Source of the DNA: Firmicutes bacterium UBA6113
Lineage (GTDB): Bacteria > Bacillota > Clostridia > Tissierellales > Sedimentibacteraceae
Assembly (NCBI GenBank): GCA_002422545.1
Contig: DIWF01000037.1
Coordinates: 62,001-126,000, forward strand
Direction of reading: 5' to 3'
DNA length: 64,000 bases
Every line of letters starts with the position of its first letter. The stretch's first letter is position 1. A program made the position numbers and the translations under genes. Shown in pieces: positions 8,623 to 16,675 of this stretch. Below the pieces are notes generated by a model. It did not search any database. It saw only the letters and a list, made by a program, of their open reading frames with translations, and was not told the DNA's origin.

Positions 8623-9354
8623 TTACATGTAGTATCCGCCGTTGACTGATAACACCTGTCCTGTTATATATGATGCTTTGTCAGATATTAAAAATTCAAC
8701 CGCATCTGCAATGTCGCCGGGCTGTCCTAGCTTTTGCAGAGGTATATTTTTCATCATTTCATTTTTTATGTCATCGGGTATTTTGTCTGTCATTTCTGTT
8801 TGAATGAATCCAGGTGCCACGGCATTTACAAGGACATTTTTCTTTCCAAGTTCTCTGGCCATAGATTTGGTCATTCCTATAACTCCTGCTTTCGAAGCAG
8901 CATAATTTACCTGTCCTGCATTTCCTGCAAGTCCAACAACGGATGAAATATTTACAATTCTTCCGTACTTTTGCTTAAGCATTCTTTTTGAAATGTGCCT
9001 GCAACAGTTGAATGTTCCTTTTAAATTTGTGTCGATAACCTGATCAAACTCATCTTCGCTCATCAGTGGAAGTATGTTGTCCTTTGTTATTCCTGCATTG
9101 TTTATTAACACATCAACAGAACCAAAGTTGTCATAAGCTTCGTCAATAAGTCTCTTGGCATCCTCATAGTTTGATATGTCGCATTGTACAGTCACATTTT
9201 TAGTTTCCTTGTTTGGAAAGTTATTAATTAACTCTTCCATAGAACCTGTGTTGCTTCTGTAGTTTAATACCAGGTTGTAACCCAGCTCATTGAGCCTTAA
9301 AGCAATTGCAGCTCCGATACCTTTTGAAGCTCCGGTAATAATTGCAGTCTTCAT
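8623..9354 (-). CDS. fabG: 3-oxoacyl-ACP reductase FabG
   Basis: NADPH-dependent SDR (243 aa) reducing 3-ketoacyl-ACP. Visible motifs are the cofactor loop TGASKGIG (8-14), NNAG (85-88) and the catalytic S138, Y151 and K155 (YAASK). The C-terminal GQVLSVNGGYYM is typical. The start ATG has AAAGGA upstream. It is separated from fabD by about 180 bp containing a small duplication and from fabF by the palindromic repeat. Confidence 0.97.
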   Translation of the reverse strand: MKTAIITGASKGIGAAIALRLNELGYNLVLNYRSNTGSMEELINNFPNKETKNVTVQCDISNYEDAKRLIDEAYDNFGSVDVLINNAGITKDNILPLMSEDEFDQVIDTNLKGTFNCCRHISKRMLKQKYGRIVNISSVVGLAGNAGQVNYAASKAGVIGMTKSMARELGKKNVLVNAVAPGFIQTEMTDKIPDDIKNEMMKNIPLQKLGQPGDIADAVEFLISDKASYITGQVLSVNGGYYM

Positions 9355-9468
9355 AGTAATCCTTTCCGATGTATTGCATCACTTTATCTGTCCAGAGTAT
9401 ATGCCATAGACATACATAGGCAAATTATTATATTATGAATTTCGATGCTTAGTATGAAAACCAATGCT

Positions 9469-9553
9469 TAAGCATAAGACAATTCTATTCGCAATAATAA
9501 TAATTTCTAATACTTAGCACGAAAAACGCCTGCTAAGCATAAGACAATTCTAT
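9469..9553. repeat. Direct repeat: duplicated tail of fabD
   Basis: A 20-bp sequence beginning TAAGCATAAGACAATT occurs exactly at 9469-9488 and 9534-9553; the second copy is the end of the fabD coding sequence. Similarity extends further, with CTTAG and GAAAA in register upstream, so a unit of about 65 bp appears to have been duplicated and then diverged. Confidence 0.7.
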
Positions 9554-10474
9554 ATATTCTTGGAGAGATGCAATGCTATCAATATTTATTGATTTCACAT
9601 TTTTATCTATTTTCTTTATAAAGCTTGACAATGTCTTTCCCGGTCCTATTTCAACAAATGTTGTCACACCGTCAGCTATCATTTTTCTTACGCATTCTTC
9701 CCATCTAACGGGATTGTAAACCTGTTTTTCCAGTTTATCAGCTATTGCCTGGTCATTTTCGTAATATTCTGAATCAACGTTGGAAATAACATTGCACTTT
9801 GGTTTCTTGAAACTGATTTTGGCCAAATCTTCCTTTAGCTTTGTTCCTGCAGGTTTCAGCATAGATGTGTGAAATGGCGCGCTTACCTGTAGTTTAACAG
9901 CTCTTCTGATGTTGAACTGTGAAGTCTTTGATAATGCTTCATCTATTGCTTCGATTTTTCCACCAACAACTATTTGTCCCGGACAGTTGAAGTTTGCAGG
10001 TTCTAGAAGTCCACAGCTTTTTGTTACATCTTCACAAAACGCTATTGCATCCTGATCTGTGCATCCCATAAGAGCAAGCATTCCACCTTCTCCCAAAGGA
10101 ACTGCATTCTGCATGTAGTTTCCTCTGTTGTAAACAAGCTTGACAGCAGTTTCGAAATCCATGGCTCCTGCAGCTGTCAGTGCAGAATATTCACCAAGTG
10201 AAAGTCCTCCCATAACAACAGAGTCATCCTTGTTGTTTTTCTTCAAAACTTCATAAATTGCCATACAAGTTGTAAGAAGTGCAGGCTGAGTTATCTTTGT
10301 AACGCTCAAATCCTGATCAGGTCCTTCAAAACAAAGCTTTGCAAGGTCAAATCCCAGAGCCTGGTTTGCTCTTTCAAAAATTTCCTTGCTTTCTTCGAAA
10401 TTTTCATAAAATTCCTTTCCCATTCCAGCATACTGAGCACCCTGTCCTGGAAACACAAAAGCTGTCTTACTCAT
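9533..10474 (-). CDS. fabD: Malonyl-CoA:ACP transacylase FabD
   Basis: Transfers malonyl from CoA to ACP (313 aa). The nucleophile is S92 in GLSLGEYSAL, where Leu replaces the His of the common GHSLGE motif; the second catalytic residue is H202 (SAPFHTSML). The N-terminal FVFPGQGAQYAGMG is standard. It starts 8 bp inside the end of fabK, with AGGAGG upstream, so the two are probably translationally coupled. Confidence 0.96.
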   Translation of the reverse strand: MSKTAFVFPGQGAQYAGMGKEFYENFEESKEIFERANQALGFDLAKLCFEGPDQDLSVTKITQPALLTTCMAIYEVLKKNNKDDSVVMGGLSLGEYSALTAAGAMDFETAVKLVYNRGNYMQNAVPLGEGGMLALMGCTDQDAIAFCEDVTKSCGLLEPANFNCPGQIVVGGKIEAIDEALSKTSQFNIRRAVKLQVSAPFHTSMLKPAGTKLKEDLAKISFKKPKCNVISNVDSEYYENDQAIADKLEKQVYNPVRWEECVRKMIADGVTTFVEIGPGKTLSSFIKKIDKNVKSINIDSIASLQEYIELSYA

Positions 10475-11426
10475 TACTACCTCCTGAAATAAATGAACTC
10501 AAGTTTTTCATAATAGTTTCCGCTTCATCAAACATTTCTGTGATAATTTCCTTGCAGCTTTGCTCCTTGTTCACCAAACCTGCAATTTGTCCCGACATTA
10601 CTGAACCGTAATCAACATCCCCTTCAACAGCTGCCTTGTAAAGTCTTCCTCTGCCCAGCTGTTCCAGTTCTTCAACGGTTCCGTTGTTCTTTTCTATTTC
10701 TTTAAATTGATTTACAAGTTTATTCTTCAAAACCCTTACGGGATGACCTGTTTTTCTTCCTGTAACAGCCGTGTCTGTGTCGTTTGCCTTAAGAACCTTG
10801 TCTTTGTAGTTCTGATGAACATTGCATTCCGTGGCAAGCAAAAATCTTGTTCCAACCTGTACTCCCTGAGCTCCAAGGCTTAAGACAGCAGCAATTCCTC
10901 TTCCATCTCCGATTCCGCCTGCTGCTATAACAGGGATCTTTACAGCATCAACCACCTGAGGAGTCAGGCACATTGTTGTAAGTTCTCCTACGTGTCCGCC
11001 TGATTCAGTTCCTTCGCAGATGATGGCATCAGCTCCAAGCTTTTCAAAATGTTTTGCAAAGGCAACAGATGGAACAACCGGTATTACTTTTATACCTGAA
11101 TCTTTCCAAAGCTTAAGGTATTTTCCAGGATTTCCTGCTCCTGTGATTATAACCGGAACTTTTTCCTCTATGAGAAGGTTGCTCACATCGTTGGCATATG
11201 GGCTTAAAAGCATTACATTAACTCCAAATGGCTTATCAGTAAGCGACTTGATCTTATGTATTTCTTTTTTTATAAATTCCGCAGTGTTGTTGCCTGATGC
11301 AATAACTCCAAGACCTCCGGCTTCCGAAACGGCAGCAGCTAACTCCGCATCTGATATTTGTGCCATGCCTCCTTGAAAAATAGGATATTTTATGTTCAGC
11401 AGGCTGCATATAACTGTATTAATCAT
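10467..11426 (-). CDS. fabK: Enoyl-ACP reductase II FabK (FMN-dependent)
   Basis: TIM-barrel flavoenzyme of the nitronate monooxygenase superfamily (319 aa) that catalyses the last reduction of each elongation cycle in many Clostridia and Streptococci. KYPIFQGGMAQ near the start, GAGNPGKYLK, the GTESGGHVGE His segment and AAGGIGDGRG (phosphate of FMN) support this. I use ATG 11426, with GAGGAGAATAT before it; the frame is open 14 codons further. Its operon position among fab genes makes FabK far likelier than a nitronate monooxygenase. Confidence 0.93.
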   Translation of the reverse strand: MINTVICSLLNIKYPIFQGGMAQISDAELAAAVSEAGGLGVIASGNNTAEFIKKEIHKIKSLTDKPFGVNVMLLSPYANDVSNLLIEEKVPVIITGAGNPGKYLKLWKDSGIKVIPVVPSVAFAKHFEKLGADAIICEGTESGGHVGELTTMCLTPQVVDAVKIPVIAAGGIGDGRGIAAVLSLGAQGVQVGTRFLLATECNVHQNYKDKVLKANDTDTAVTGRKTGHPVRVLKNKLVNQFKEIEKNNGTVEELEQLGRGRLYKAAVEGDVDYGSVMSGQIAGLVNKEQSCKEIITEMFDEAETIMKNLSSFISGGSNE

Positions 11427-11501
11427 ATATTCTCCTCGATTGTAATAAAATTGCGTATTATTCCGCATAAGAGAAAACGCCCGCAGGCGTCTTCTAATTA
11501 A

Positions 11502-11729
11502 TTATTGTTTGTCTGTAATGTAGTTTACTATATCTCCAACTGTAACAAGCTTGCTGTAATCTTCTTCATCTATAGTGATGTCAAGCTCATCTTCTATTTT
11601 GCTGATTAATTCGAAAAGATCAAGTGAATCTGCTCCCAAATCGTCTTTTATTTTGCTGTCAAGATTTATATTTTCTTCCTCTACGTCCAATTCCTCAACT
11701 AAAATTGCTTTTACTTTTTCTAAAATCAT
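11502..11729 (-). CDS. acpP: Acyl carrier protein
   Basis: Acidic 75-residue carrier protein; S35 in GADSLDLFEL receives the 4'-phosphopantetheine arm. The start at ATG 11729 is set by GGAGGAAATA. It is the first gene of the fatty acid operon, and an untranslated leader with a palindrome lies just upstream. Confidence 0.97.
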   Translation of the reverse strand: MILEKVKAILVEELDVEEENINLDSKIKDDLGADSLDLFELISKIEDELDITIDEEDYSKLVTVGDIVNYITDKQ

Positions 11730-11791
11730 TATTTCCTCCATAAATTTTGATGTTTTAATGTCTATTATTTTGATATCATTTTTTATTTCAT

Positions 11792-11813
11792 TTCAAATAT
11801 TTTGATATTCGAA
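11792..11813. promoter_or_regulatory. Operator-like palindrome at the acpP transcription start
   Basis: TTCAAATAT-TTTG-ATATTCGAA: 9-bp arms with one mismatch, placed at the expected transcription start and touching the -10 box. Two further ATTTTGAT motifs lie downstream at 11746 and 11768. The placement suggests a repressor of fatty acid synthesis, but no FabT or FapR gene is in the window. Confidence 0.6.
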
Positions 11814-11841
11814 GTATAATATAAAACAAACTGTTTGTCAA
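11813..11841 (-). promoter_or_regulatory. Promoter of the fatty acid operon
   Basis: Minus strand TTGACA (11836-11841), 17 bases, TATACT (11813-11818): near-consensus. Start site about 11806, leader about 75 bases to acpP. Confidence 0.85.
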
Positions 11842-11986
11842 TATATTTATTATAACAAATTACAACTATTTAGGACAATAGAGCCCTTTGTCAGGACATT
11901 TTTCTGGACAACCAGCATATTTTGAAGCTCATTGTGTTTTATTTGACATAAGTTTTTGTCTTCACTTAATATTTGGCAAAAAAATA

Positions 11987-12192
11987 AGCCTGTTGCTTGA
12001 CAGGCTCAGATTGATGACAAAGTCATTAAATTAATTAATATTGGTAATTGTCGTGAACTTGAAATCTAAGTTCGTAGGGGAGAGCCTTGCGCTCTCCCGC
12101 AGATAACAACTTTTTTGAATTAATAGCCCCGGGCGGACACGAGGTCCGCCCCTACGGTTTGTCAATAGTCTGAGCCTGTCTTTTGGCAGGCT
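11987..12192. mobile_element. MITE-like element flanked by a duplicated terminator hairpin
   Basis: Inner ends TCAGATTGATGACAAA (12006-12021) and its inverse TTTGTCAATAGTCTGA (12158-12173) enclose two GC-rich hairpins: GTAGGGGAGAGC...GCTCTCCC (12074-12100) and GGGCGGAC...GTCCGCCCCTAC (12129-12157). Outside are two copies (16 of 20 bases) of the AGCCTGT...GCAGGCT stem-loop, at 11987-12006 and 12173-12192. Read leftward from wecB, the distal copy is followed by a T tract and is the working terminator. An element of the same design is at 47538-47715. Confidence 0.7.
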
Positions 12193-12196
12193 TTGA

Positions 12197-13318
12197 TTAC
12201 AGCATTTTTTTCTTGATGGCATCTATTATGTGCATTGCAGCCCTTCCGTCACCGTATGGGTTCACTGCATTGGCCATTTTCTTGTATTCTTCTTTATTGT
12301 TTATGAGGATATGAAGCTCATTGTAGATAACGTCTCTGTCAGTTCCTGCAAGCTTTGCTGTACCTGCTGAAATACCTTCAGGCCTTTCAGTTTCCTTCCT
12401 TACAACAAGCACGGGTTTGCCAAGGGATGGTGCTTCTTCCTGAACTCCACCTGAATCTGTAACAACAAGGTAACATTTTGACATCAGGTTTGTAAAAGGA
12501 AGATAATCAAGCGGTTCTATGAGGTGGACATTTTTCATTCCGTCAAAAGTTTTTCTTGCAATTTCTCGTACCTTTGGATTCAAGTGCATTGGATAAATAA
12601 CTTCTACATCCTTATTTTCTTCCGCTGTCTTCCTTACAGCTGCAAAAATATTTTCCATGGGCTCCCCAATATTTTCCCTGCGGTGAGCTGTCAGGAGTAT
12701 GACTTTCTTATTTTCAAAGTCTATGTTGTTCAATGCTTCTTCGCTGAATTTATAATTTTTGTCTATTACCCAGCCAAGAGCATCTATGGATGTATTTCCT
12801 GTTATGAAAATTTTGCTTTCATCATAGCCTTCCCTGAGCAGGTTGTTTTTTGAAGTCTGTGTCGGTGCAAAATGGAAATCTGTGAGCACTCCCGTAAGCA
12901 TGCGGTTTGCTTCTTCAGGATATGGAGAATACAAATTACCGCTTCTCAGTCCTGCTTCCACATGACCTATTTTAACCTGGTGATAAAATGCAGCAAGTGC
13001 TCCTGAAAATACCGTTGTAGTATCACCCTGTACCAGAATAAGATCCGGTTTGAATTCTTCTATTACTCCTTCAAGCCCTGACAGTGCCCTGCAAGTTATT
13101 TGTGTGAGCGTCTGGCCGCTTTGGAATATATTCAAATCATAATCAGGTTCAATGTCAAATATCTTGAGAACCTGGTCCAGCATGTCTCTGTGCTGTGCTG
13201 TTACGCATATTTTCGATGTGAAATGTTCTTCATCATTTTTAAGAGCCTTCACTATTGGAGCCATTTTGACAGCTTCCGGGCGTGTGCCGAAAACAACAAG
13301 CACCTTTATTTTATCCAT
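12197..13318 (-). CDS. wecB: UDP-N-acetylglucosamine 2-epimerase (non-hydrolysing)
   Basis: Interconverts UDP-GlcNAc and UDP-ManNAc (373 aa) in the cytoplasm, for teichoic acid linkage or surface polysaccharide. VVFGTRPEAVKMAPI at the N-terminus, QGDTTT near residue 97, HVEAGLRSG, and the C-terminal DSGGVQEEAPSLGKPVLV are signature motifs. GGAGG stands five bases before ATG 13318 (an ATG three bases earlier is too close). It follows the wecA/tagO-type transferase, whose lipid-linked GlcNAc product is used with ManNAc, so the two fit one pathway. Confidence 0.95.
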   Translation of the reverse strand: MDKIKVLVVFGTRPEAVKMAPIVKALKNDEEHFTSKICVTAQHRDMLDQVLKIFDIEPDYDLNIFQSGQTLTQITCRALSGLEGVIEEFKPDLILVQGDTTTVFSGALAAFYHQVKIGHVEAGLRSGNLYSPYPEEANRMLTGVLTDFHFAPTQTSKNNLLREGYDESKIFITGNTSIDALGWVIDKNYKFSEEALNNIDFENKKVILLTAHRRENIGEPMENIFAAVRKTAEENKDVEVIYPMHLNPKVREIARKTFDGMKNVHLIEPLDYLPFTNLMSKCYLVVTDSGGVQEEAPSLGKPVLVVRKETERPEGISAGTAKLAGTDRDVIYNELHILINNKEEYKKMANAVNPYGDGRAAMHIIDAIKKKML

Positions 13319-13332
13319 CATTACCTCCGAAA

Positions 13333-13440
13333 ATTAAATGAAGAATTAAGAGTTAAGAATTAAGAATTAAATGAAGAATTTGGGCAATGCCCAAATTCAA
13401 CTACTAATTTTTCATTCTTCATTCTTCATTCTTAATTATA
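13333..13440. repeat. AT-rich palindromic repeat with GGGCAATGCCC hairpin
   Basis: Second full copy of the family seen at 8519-8622: arms of AATTAAGAGTTAAGAATTAAG type and their inverse around a perfect stem AATTTGGGCA-A-TGCCCAAATT (13377-13397). It lies between wecA and wecB in the same transcription unit. Confidence 0.7.
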
Positions 13441-14469
13441 CTACTGTTCTTTTCTTCTGAACAATCCTGCTAATTTTGCAAAATAAAATACTGCTATTAC
13501 CATGATGGTTGCAAGAATAATTCCTATGAATGGGTCTGCATCGGCAATTATTACAGCCACAATCCCCAGCATCATGCTGATGAAGTACATTATCAACACA
13601 GTCTGCCTTTGATTAAGTCCTATTTTCATGAGCTTGTGGTGAAGGTGGTCCTTGTCGGCTTCCATTATTGGTTTGTTATTTATATATCTTCTTATTATTG
13701 CGAATGTGGTGTCAAATATAGGAAGCCCTAGAGCAAACACAGGCACAACCAATGCCACAGCCGCCACGCTTTTTACCATACCTGAAACAGAAGTTACTGC
13801 CAGCATGTACCCAAGCAGCAGCGAACCTGTATCACCCATGAATATTTTTGCAGGATTGAAGTTAAACGGAAGAAATCCCAGGGAAGCTCCCGCTATTATG
13901 GCACACTGCATCATGATGAAGTCGTGTCCCATTGTTGCTGCCGTAAAAAGAAGAGTTGTTGCTGCTATGCTGGCAACACCTGATGCCAGACCATCCAAGC
14001 CGTCTATAAGGTTTATCGTGTTTGTTATCCCCACAATCCAGAACAATGTTATGGGGTATGAAAGCCATGAGAGCAAGTAGCTCATTCCTGTCTCTGAAAG
14101 TGGGTTCGTAATGAAATGTATCTGAACTCCTCCTCTTAATGCAACAAATGCTGCAATGAGCTGCATGAGCATTTTAACCTTGGCAGGCATCCCATACATG
14201 TCATCAACAACTCCCGTAAGCACAATTATTGTTGCACCGGCCATTATAAACAGGTTTGTTCTTGTATGTGGCAGGTAGACAAACATGCATGCCATTATTG
14301 AAATATAAATAGCCAGGCCTCCGAAATAAGGCATGGGCTTATTGTGAATTTTTCTTGGATCCTTTGGTACATCCAGTGCTCCAACCTTTATTGCAAGCTG
14401 CCTTGCCGGCGGAGTCATTATAAAAGATATAATTACAGCTGAAATAAAAGCTATAAAATAACTAGCCAT
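13441..14469 (-). CDS. tagO: Undecaprenyl-phosphate GlcNAc-1-phosphate transferase (WecA/TagO family)
   Basis: Polytopic membrane enzyme (342 aa, about ten spans) of the MraY/WecA superfamily that makes undecaprenyl-PP-GlcNAc. Catalytic motifs visible: VDDMYGMPAKVK (the DD pair), NTINLIDGLDGLASG, FMGDTGSLLLGY and the HLHHKL loop. The HLHH loop and the absence of a mur cluster favour WecA/TagO over MraY. GAGGAAA is the ribosome site. It lies between rpiB and wecB. Confidence 0.9.
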   Translation of the reverse strand: MASYFIAFISAVIISFIMTPPARQLAIKVGALDVPKDPRKIHNKPMPYFGGLAIYISIMACMFVYLPHTRTNLFIMAGATIIVLTGVVDDMYGMPAKVKMLMQLIAAFVALRGGVQIHFITNPLSETGMSYLLSWLSYPITLFWIVGITNTINLIDGLDGLASGVASIAATTLLFTAATMGHDFIMMQCAIIAGASLGFLPFNFNPAKIFMGDTGSLLLGYMLAVTSVSGMVKSVAAVALVVPVFALGLPIFDTTFAIIRRYINNKPIMEADKDHLHHKLMKIGLNQRQTVLIMYFISMMLGIVAVIIADADPFIGIILATIMVIAVFYFAKLAGLFRRKEQ

Positions 14470-14484
14470 GACGTTTCCTCTTCT

Positions 14485-14922
14485 TTATAGATTTTCTATT
14501 TCCATCATTTTCTTAATTCTGGTCGAGTGTCTTCCACCTTCAAATTCAGTTGAAAGCCACACATCCACTATGTCAAGTGCAACTCCCTGTCCTATGACGC
14601 GGTTTCCCATAGCAAGCATGTTTGCATCGTTATGCATCCTGGACATCCTTGCCATATATTCATTTGTGCACAAAGCACATCTTATGCCGTGAACTTTGTT
14701 TGCTGCTATGGAAATTCCTATGCCTGTTCCACATATTACTATTCCCTTGTCATCGCTTCCGGCAACAAGTTCAGCTGCTTTTTTCCCATAATCAGGGTAG
14801 TCCACGGAATTTGTGCCATAAACGCCTATGTCGTTGACTTCATAGCCTTTCTTAGTCAAGTGTTCCCTTACTGCTTCCTTTAATTCAAATCCTCCATGAT
14901 CACATGCTAGTACTATTTTCAT
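14485..14922 (-). CDS. rpiB: Ribose-5-phosphate isomerase B
   Basis: Interconverts ribose-5-P and ribulose-5-P (145 aa). LACDHGGFELKEAV, the active-site CGTGIGISIAANK loop and HNDANMLAMG are family signatures. ATG 14922 is chosen because GTGGAGG lies just before it; the longer frame would translate the ribosome site. The order sua5-ywlE-rpiB-wecA-wecB is common in Firmicutes. Confidence 0.95.
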   Translation of the reverse strand: MKIVLACDHGGFELKEAVREHLTKKGYEVNDIGVYGTNSVDYPDYGKKAAELVAGSDDKGIVICGTGIGISIAANKVHGIRCALCTNEYMARMSRMHNDANMLAMGNRVIGQGVALDIVDVWLSTEFEGGRHSTRIKKMMEIENL

Positions 14923-14942
14923 TTTTCCTCCACTTTTTTTCA

Positions 14943-14974
14943 CTAATTCTTAATTCTTAACTCTTAACTTAATT
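14943..14974. repeat. Partial AT-rich repeat arm between ywlE and rpiB
   Basis: AATTCTTAATTCTTAACTC-type stretch, matching one arm of the repeats at 8519 and 13333 but without the central hairpin. Confidence 0.55.
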
Positions 14975-15446
14975 ATTTTTTTAATTTATTGATAATCGAC
15001 TCTATCTCGATTCGTATTTCGTTCATTACTTTTTCATAAACGCTGTAATCCATGCCGTAGGGGTCATCAATGTCAAGATTAATATTGTCCGATTCTTCAC
15101 CGTCTGTCTTGCTTGCATATTCCTTCAGCGTAAATACTTTTCTCTTTGACTGAGGGTCATAATTTAATATGGACATCTTGTGAGCAGCTGTCATGGTCAA
15201 AATTAAATCAGAGCTGCTTATAATCTCACCTGTAAGCTGTCTCGCCCTGTGTTTTGATATATCTATTCCTTGATTTTTCAAAACATCAACGGCTTTTTGG
15301 TTTGCCCTGTCTCCTTGAAAAGCACTTAATCCCGCTGAAGATACATTAATGTTTTCAATGTTTGAATTTAAGAGCATCTGTTTGAAAATTCCCTCAGCCA
15401 TGCTGCTTCTGCATGTGTTCCCGGTGCACACCAATAAAATATTCAT
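14973..15446 (-). CDS. ywlE: Low-molecular-weight phosphatase, YwlE-type (protein arginine phosphatase)
   Basis: A 157-residue LMW-PTP fold enzyme. The P-loop C7-T-G-N-T11-C-R-S-S carries Thr at position 11, the residue that in Bacillus YwlE selects phosphoarginine over phosphotyrosine; the general-acid DDPYG loop is near residue 130. ATG 15446 with GAGG upstream is the likely start. It sits 7 bp after sua5, the Bacillus ywlC-ywlE arrangement. No McsB-type kinase is in the window, so the arginine-phosphatase role is inferred. Confidence 0.88.
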   Translation of the reverse strand: MNILLVCTGNTCRSSMAEGIFKQMLLNSNIENINVSSAGLSAFQGDRANQKAVDVLKNQGIDISKHRARQLTGEIISSSDLILTMTAAHKMSILNYDPQSKRKVFTLKEYASKTDGEESDNINLDIDDPYGMDYSVYEKVMNEIRIEIESIINKLKK

Positions 15447-15453
15447 AAATACC

Positions 15454-16512
15454 TCACACAATGATTGTTTCGCTTGATGCTTTTCCCAATCTGTTCATGA
15501 TTGCTTTTCCTAGTTCTTCTTCTTCAACAGCTTCTGCAAGAATGACATCCATTCCCATGTGGTCGAAATTTCTAAGGTCTTTGAATAAATTAGACGAAAT
15601 CGATAAGGGCTTTGTTCTGTCCCCAACACAAATTGTGGTCTTGCCCTCGTAATATTTTTCAGTCTGGGCAGTTGACATAATGCCTACCTTTAAGCCATCC
15701 TGTGTAAATTTATCATAATCTTCAACTATTTTTTGTGCAATTTTATCTAAAGCTCCCTTGTACAAAATCACTTTTGCTTTTGGTGAATAATGTCTGTATT
15801 TTTGTCCCGGAGATTTGGGAACAATTTTTTCATTGCTTTTAATGATTGCAGGATCGTAATCACATTTTCCTAAAACTCCTGATATGTCTTCCCTTGTTAT
15901 TCCGCCGGGCCTTAGTATCATGGGGACATCTCCCGTAACATCTACAACAGTTGATTCGATTCCTATGTAAGTGCTTCCTCCGTCAATTATCATTTCTACC
16001 TTACCCATTAAATCTTCAATTACATGGGAAGCTTCTGTCGGGCTTGGTTTTCCGGAAGTGTTTGCGCTTGGCGCTGCAATTGGCTTTCCGCTTTCCTTTA
16101 TAAGTGCCAGGGCAATTTTGTTCTTTGGAAACCTTATGGCAGCCGTACTAAGTCCTGCTGTTATTTTGTCCGACAATATTTCCTTTTTATACAAAATCAT
16201 AGTCAGGGGACCAGGCCAGAATTTTTTAGCTAATATTATTGCATTTTCCGGAACTTCTCTGGATAAATCGTACAGTTCTTCAGTGTCTTGAATATGAACT
16301 ATCAAAGGATTGTCCTGTGGCCTCCCCTTTGCCTTAAAAATTTTCTCCACAGCAGTGTCATTTAATGCATCTGCTCCTATACCGTAGACTGTTTCTGTTG
16401 GAAACACAACAATTCCGCCGTTGTTGATGATTTGTGCCGCTTCTTTTATTATATCATAGTCCAAATTGTCAGGATCCATTTTAACTATCTTTGTATTTAT
16501 TATTTCTTCCAT
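15454..16512 (-). CDS. sua5: Threonylcarbamoyl-AMP synthase Sua5/YwlC
   Basis: Makes threonylcarbamoyl-AMP from threonine, bicarbonate and ATP for the t6A37 modification of ANN-reading tRNAs. 352 aa with the YrdC domain (about 15-205: GGIVVFPTETVYGIGADA, KGRPQDNPL, FWPGPLT, RFPKN, SANTSGKPSPT) plus the C-terminal Sua5 domain (about 230-350, beginning SPGQKYRHYSPKA). AAAGGAAA precedes the ATG. First gene of its leftward operon. Confidence 0.95.
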   Translation of the reverse strand: MEEIINTKIVKMDPDNLDYDIIKEAAQIINNGGIVVFPTETVYGIGADALNDTAVEKIFKAKGRPQDNPLIVHIQDTEELYDLSREVPENAIILAKKFWPGPLTMILYKKEILSDKITAGLSTAAIRFPKNKIALALIKESGKPIAAPSANTSGKPSPTEASHVIEDLMGKVEMIIDGGSTYIGIESTVVDVTGDVPMILRPGGITREDISGVLGKCDYDPAIIKSNEKIVPKSPGQKYRHYSPKAKVILYKGALDKIAQKIVEDYDKFTQDGLKVGIMSTAQTEKYYEGKTTICVGDRTKPLSISSNLFKDLRNFDHMGMDVILAEAVEEEELGKAIMNRLGKASSETIIV

Positions 16513-16562
16513 CTAATTTCCTTTCCTGCATTTTCCTTAAAGAGGATTACGTTCTAAGGCTA

Positions 16563-16591
16563 ATTATATACTACATTATAATTATGTACAA
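16563..16591 (-). promoter_or_regulatory. Promoter of the sua5-wecB operon
   Basis: Minus strand TTGTAC (16586-16591), 17 bases, TATAAT (16563-16568). Confidence 0.65.
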
Positions 16592-16675
16592 GAATTTACT
16601 TCTTAATAAATTTTTAATTTCTTAAAAAAAACCGGCTGCATATATATTAATAAGATGAACAAGCAGGAGGAAAAT

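Noticed and set aside
10467..11426. Nitronate monooxygenase instead of FabK
   Set aside because: The two share a fold, but the overlap with fabD and position after acpP inside a complete FASII operon lacking any other enoyl reductase support FabK.
12031..12222. 63-codon frame over the 12 kb element
   Set aside because: It translates the hairpin repeats and terminator; Arg/Pro-rich artefact of GC stems.
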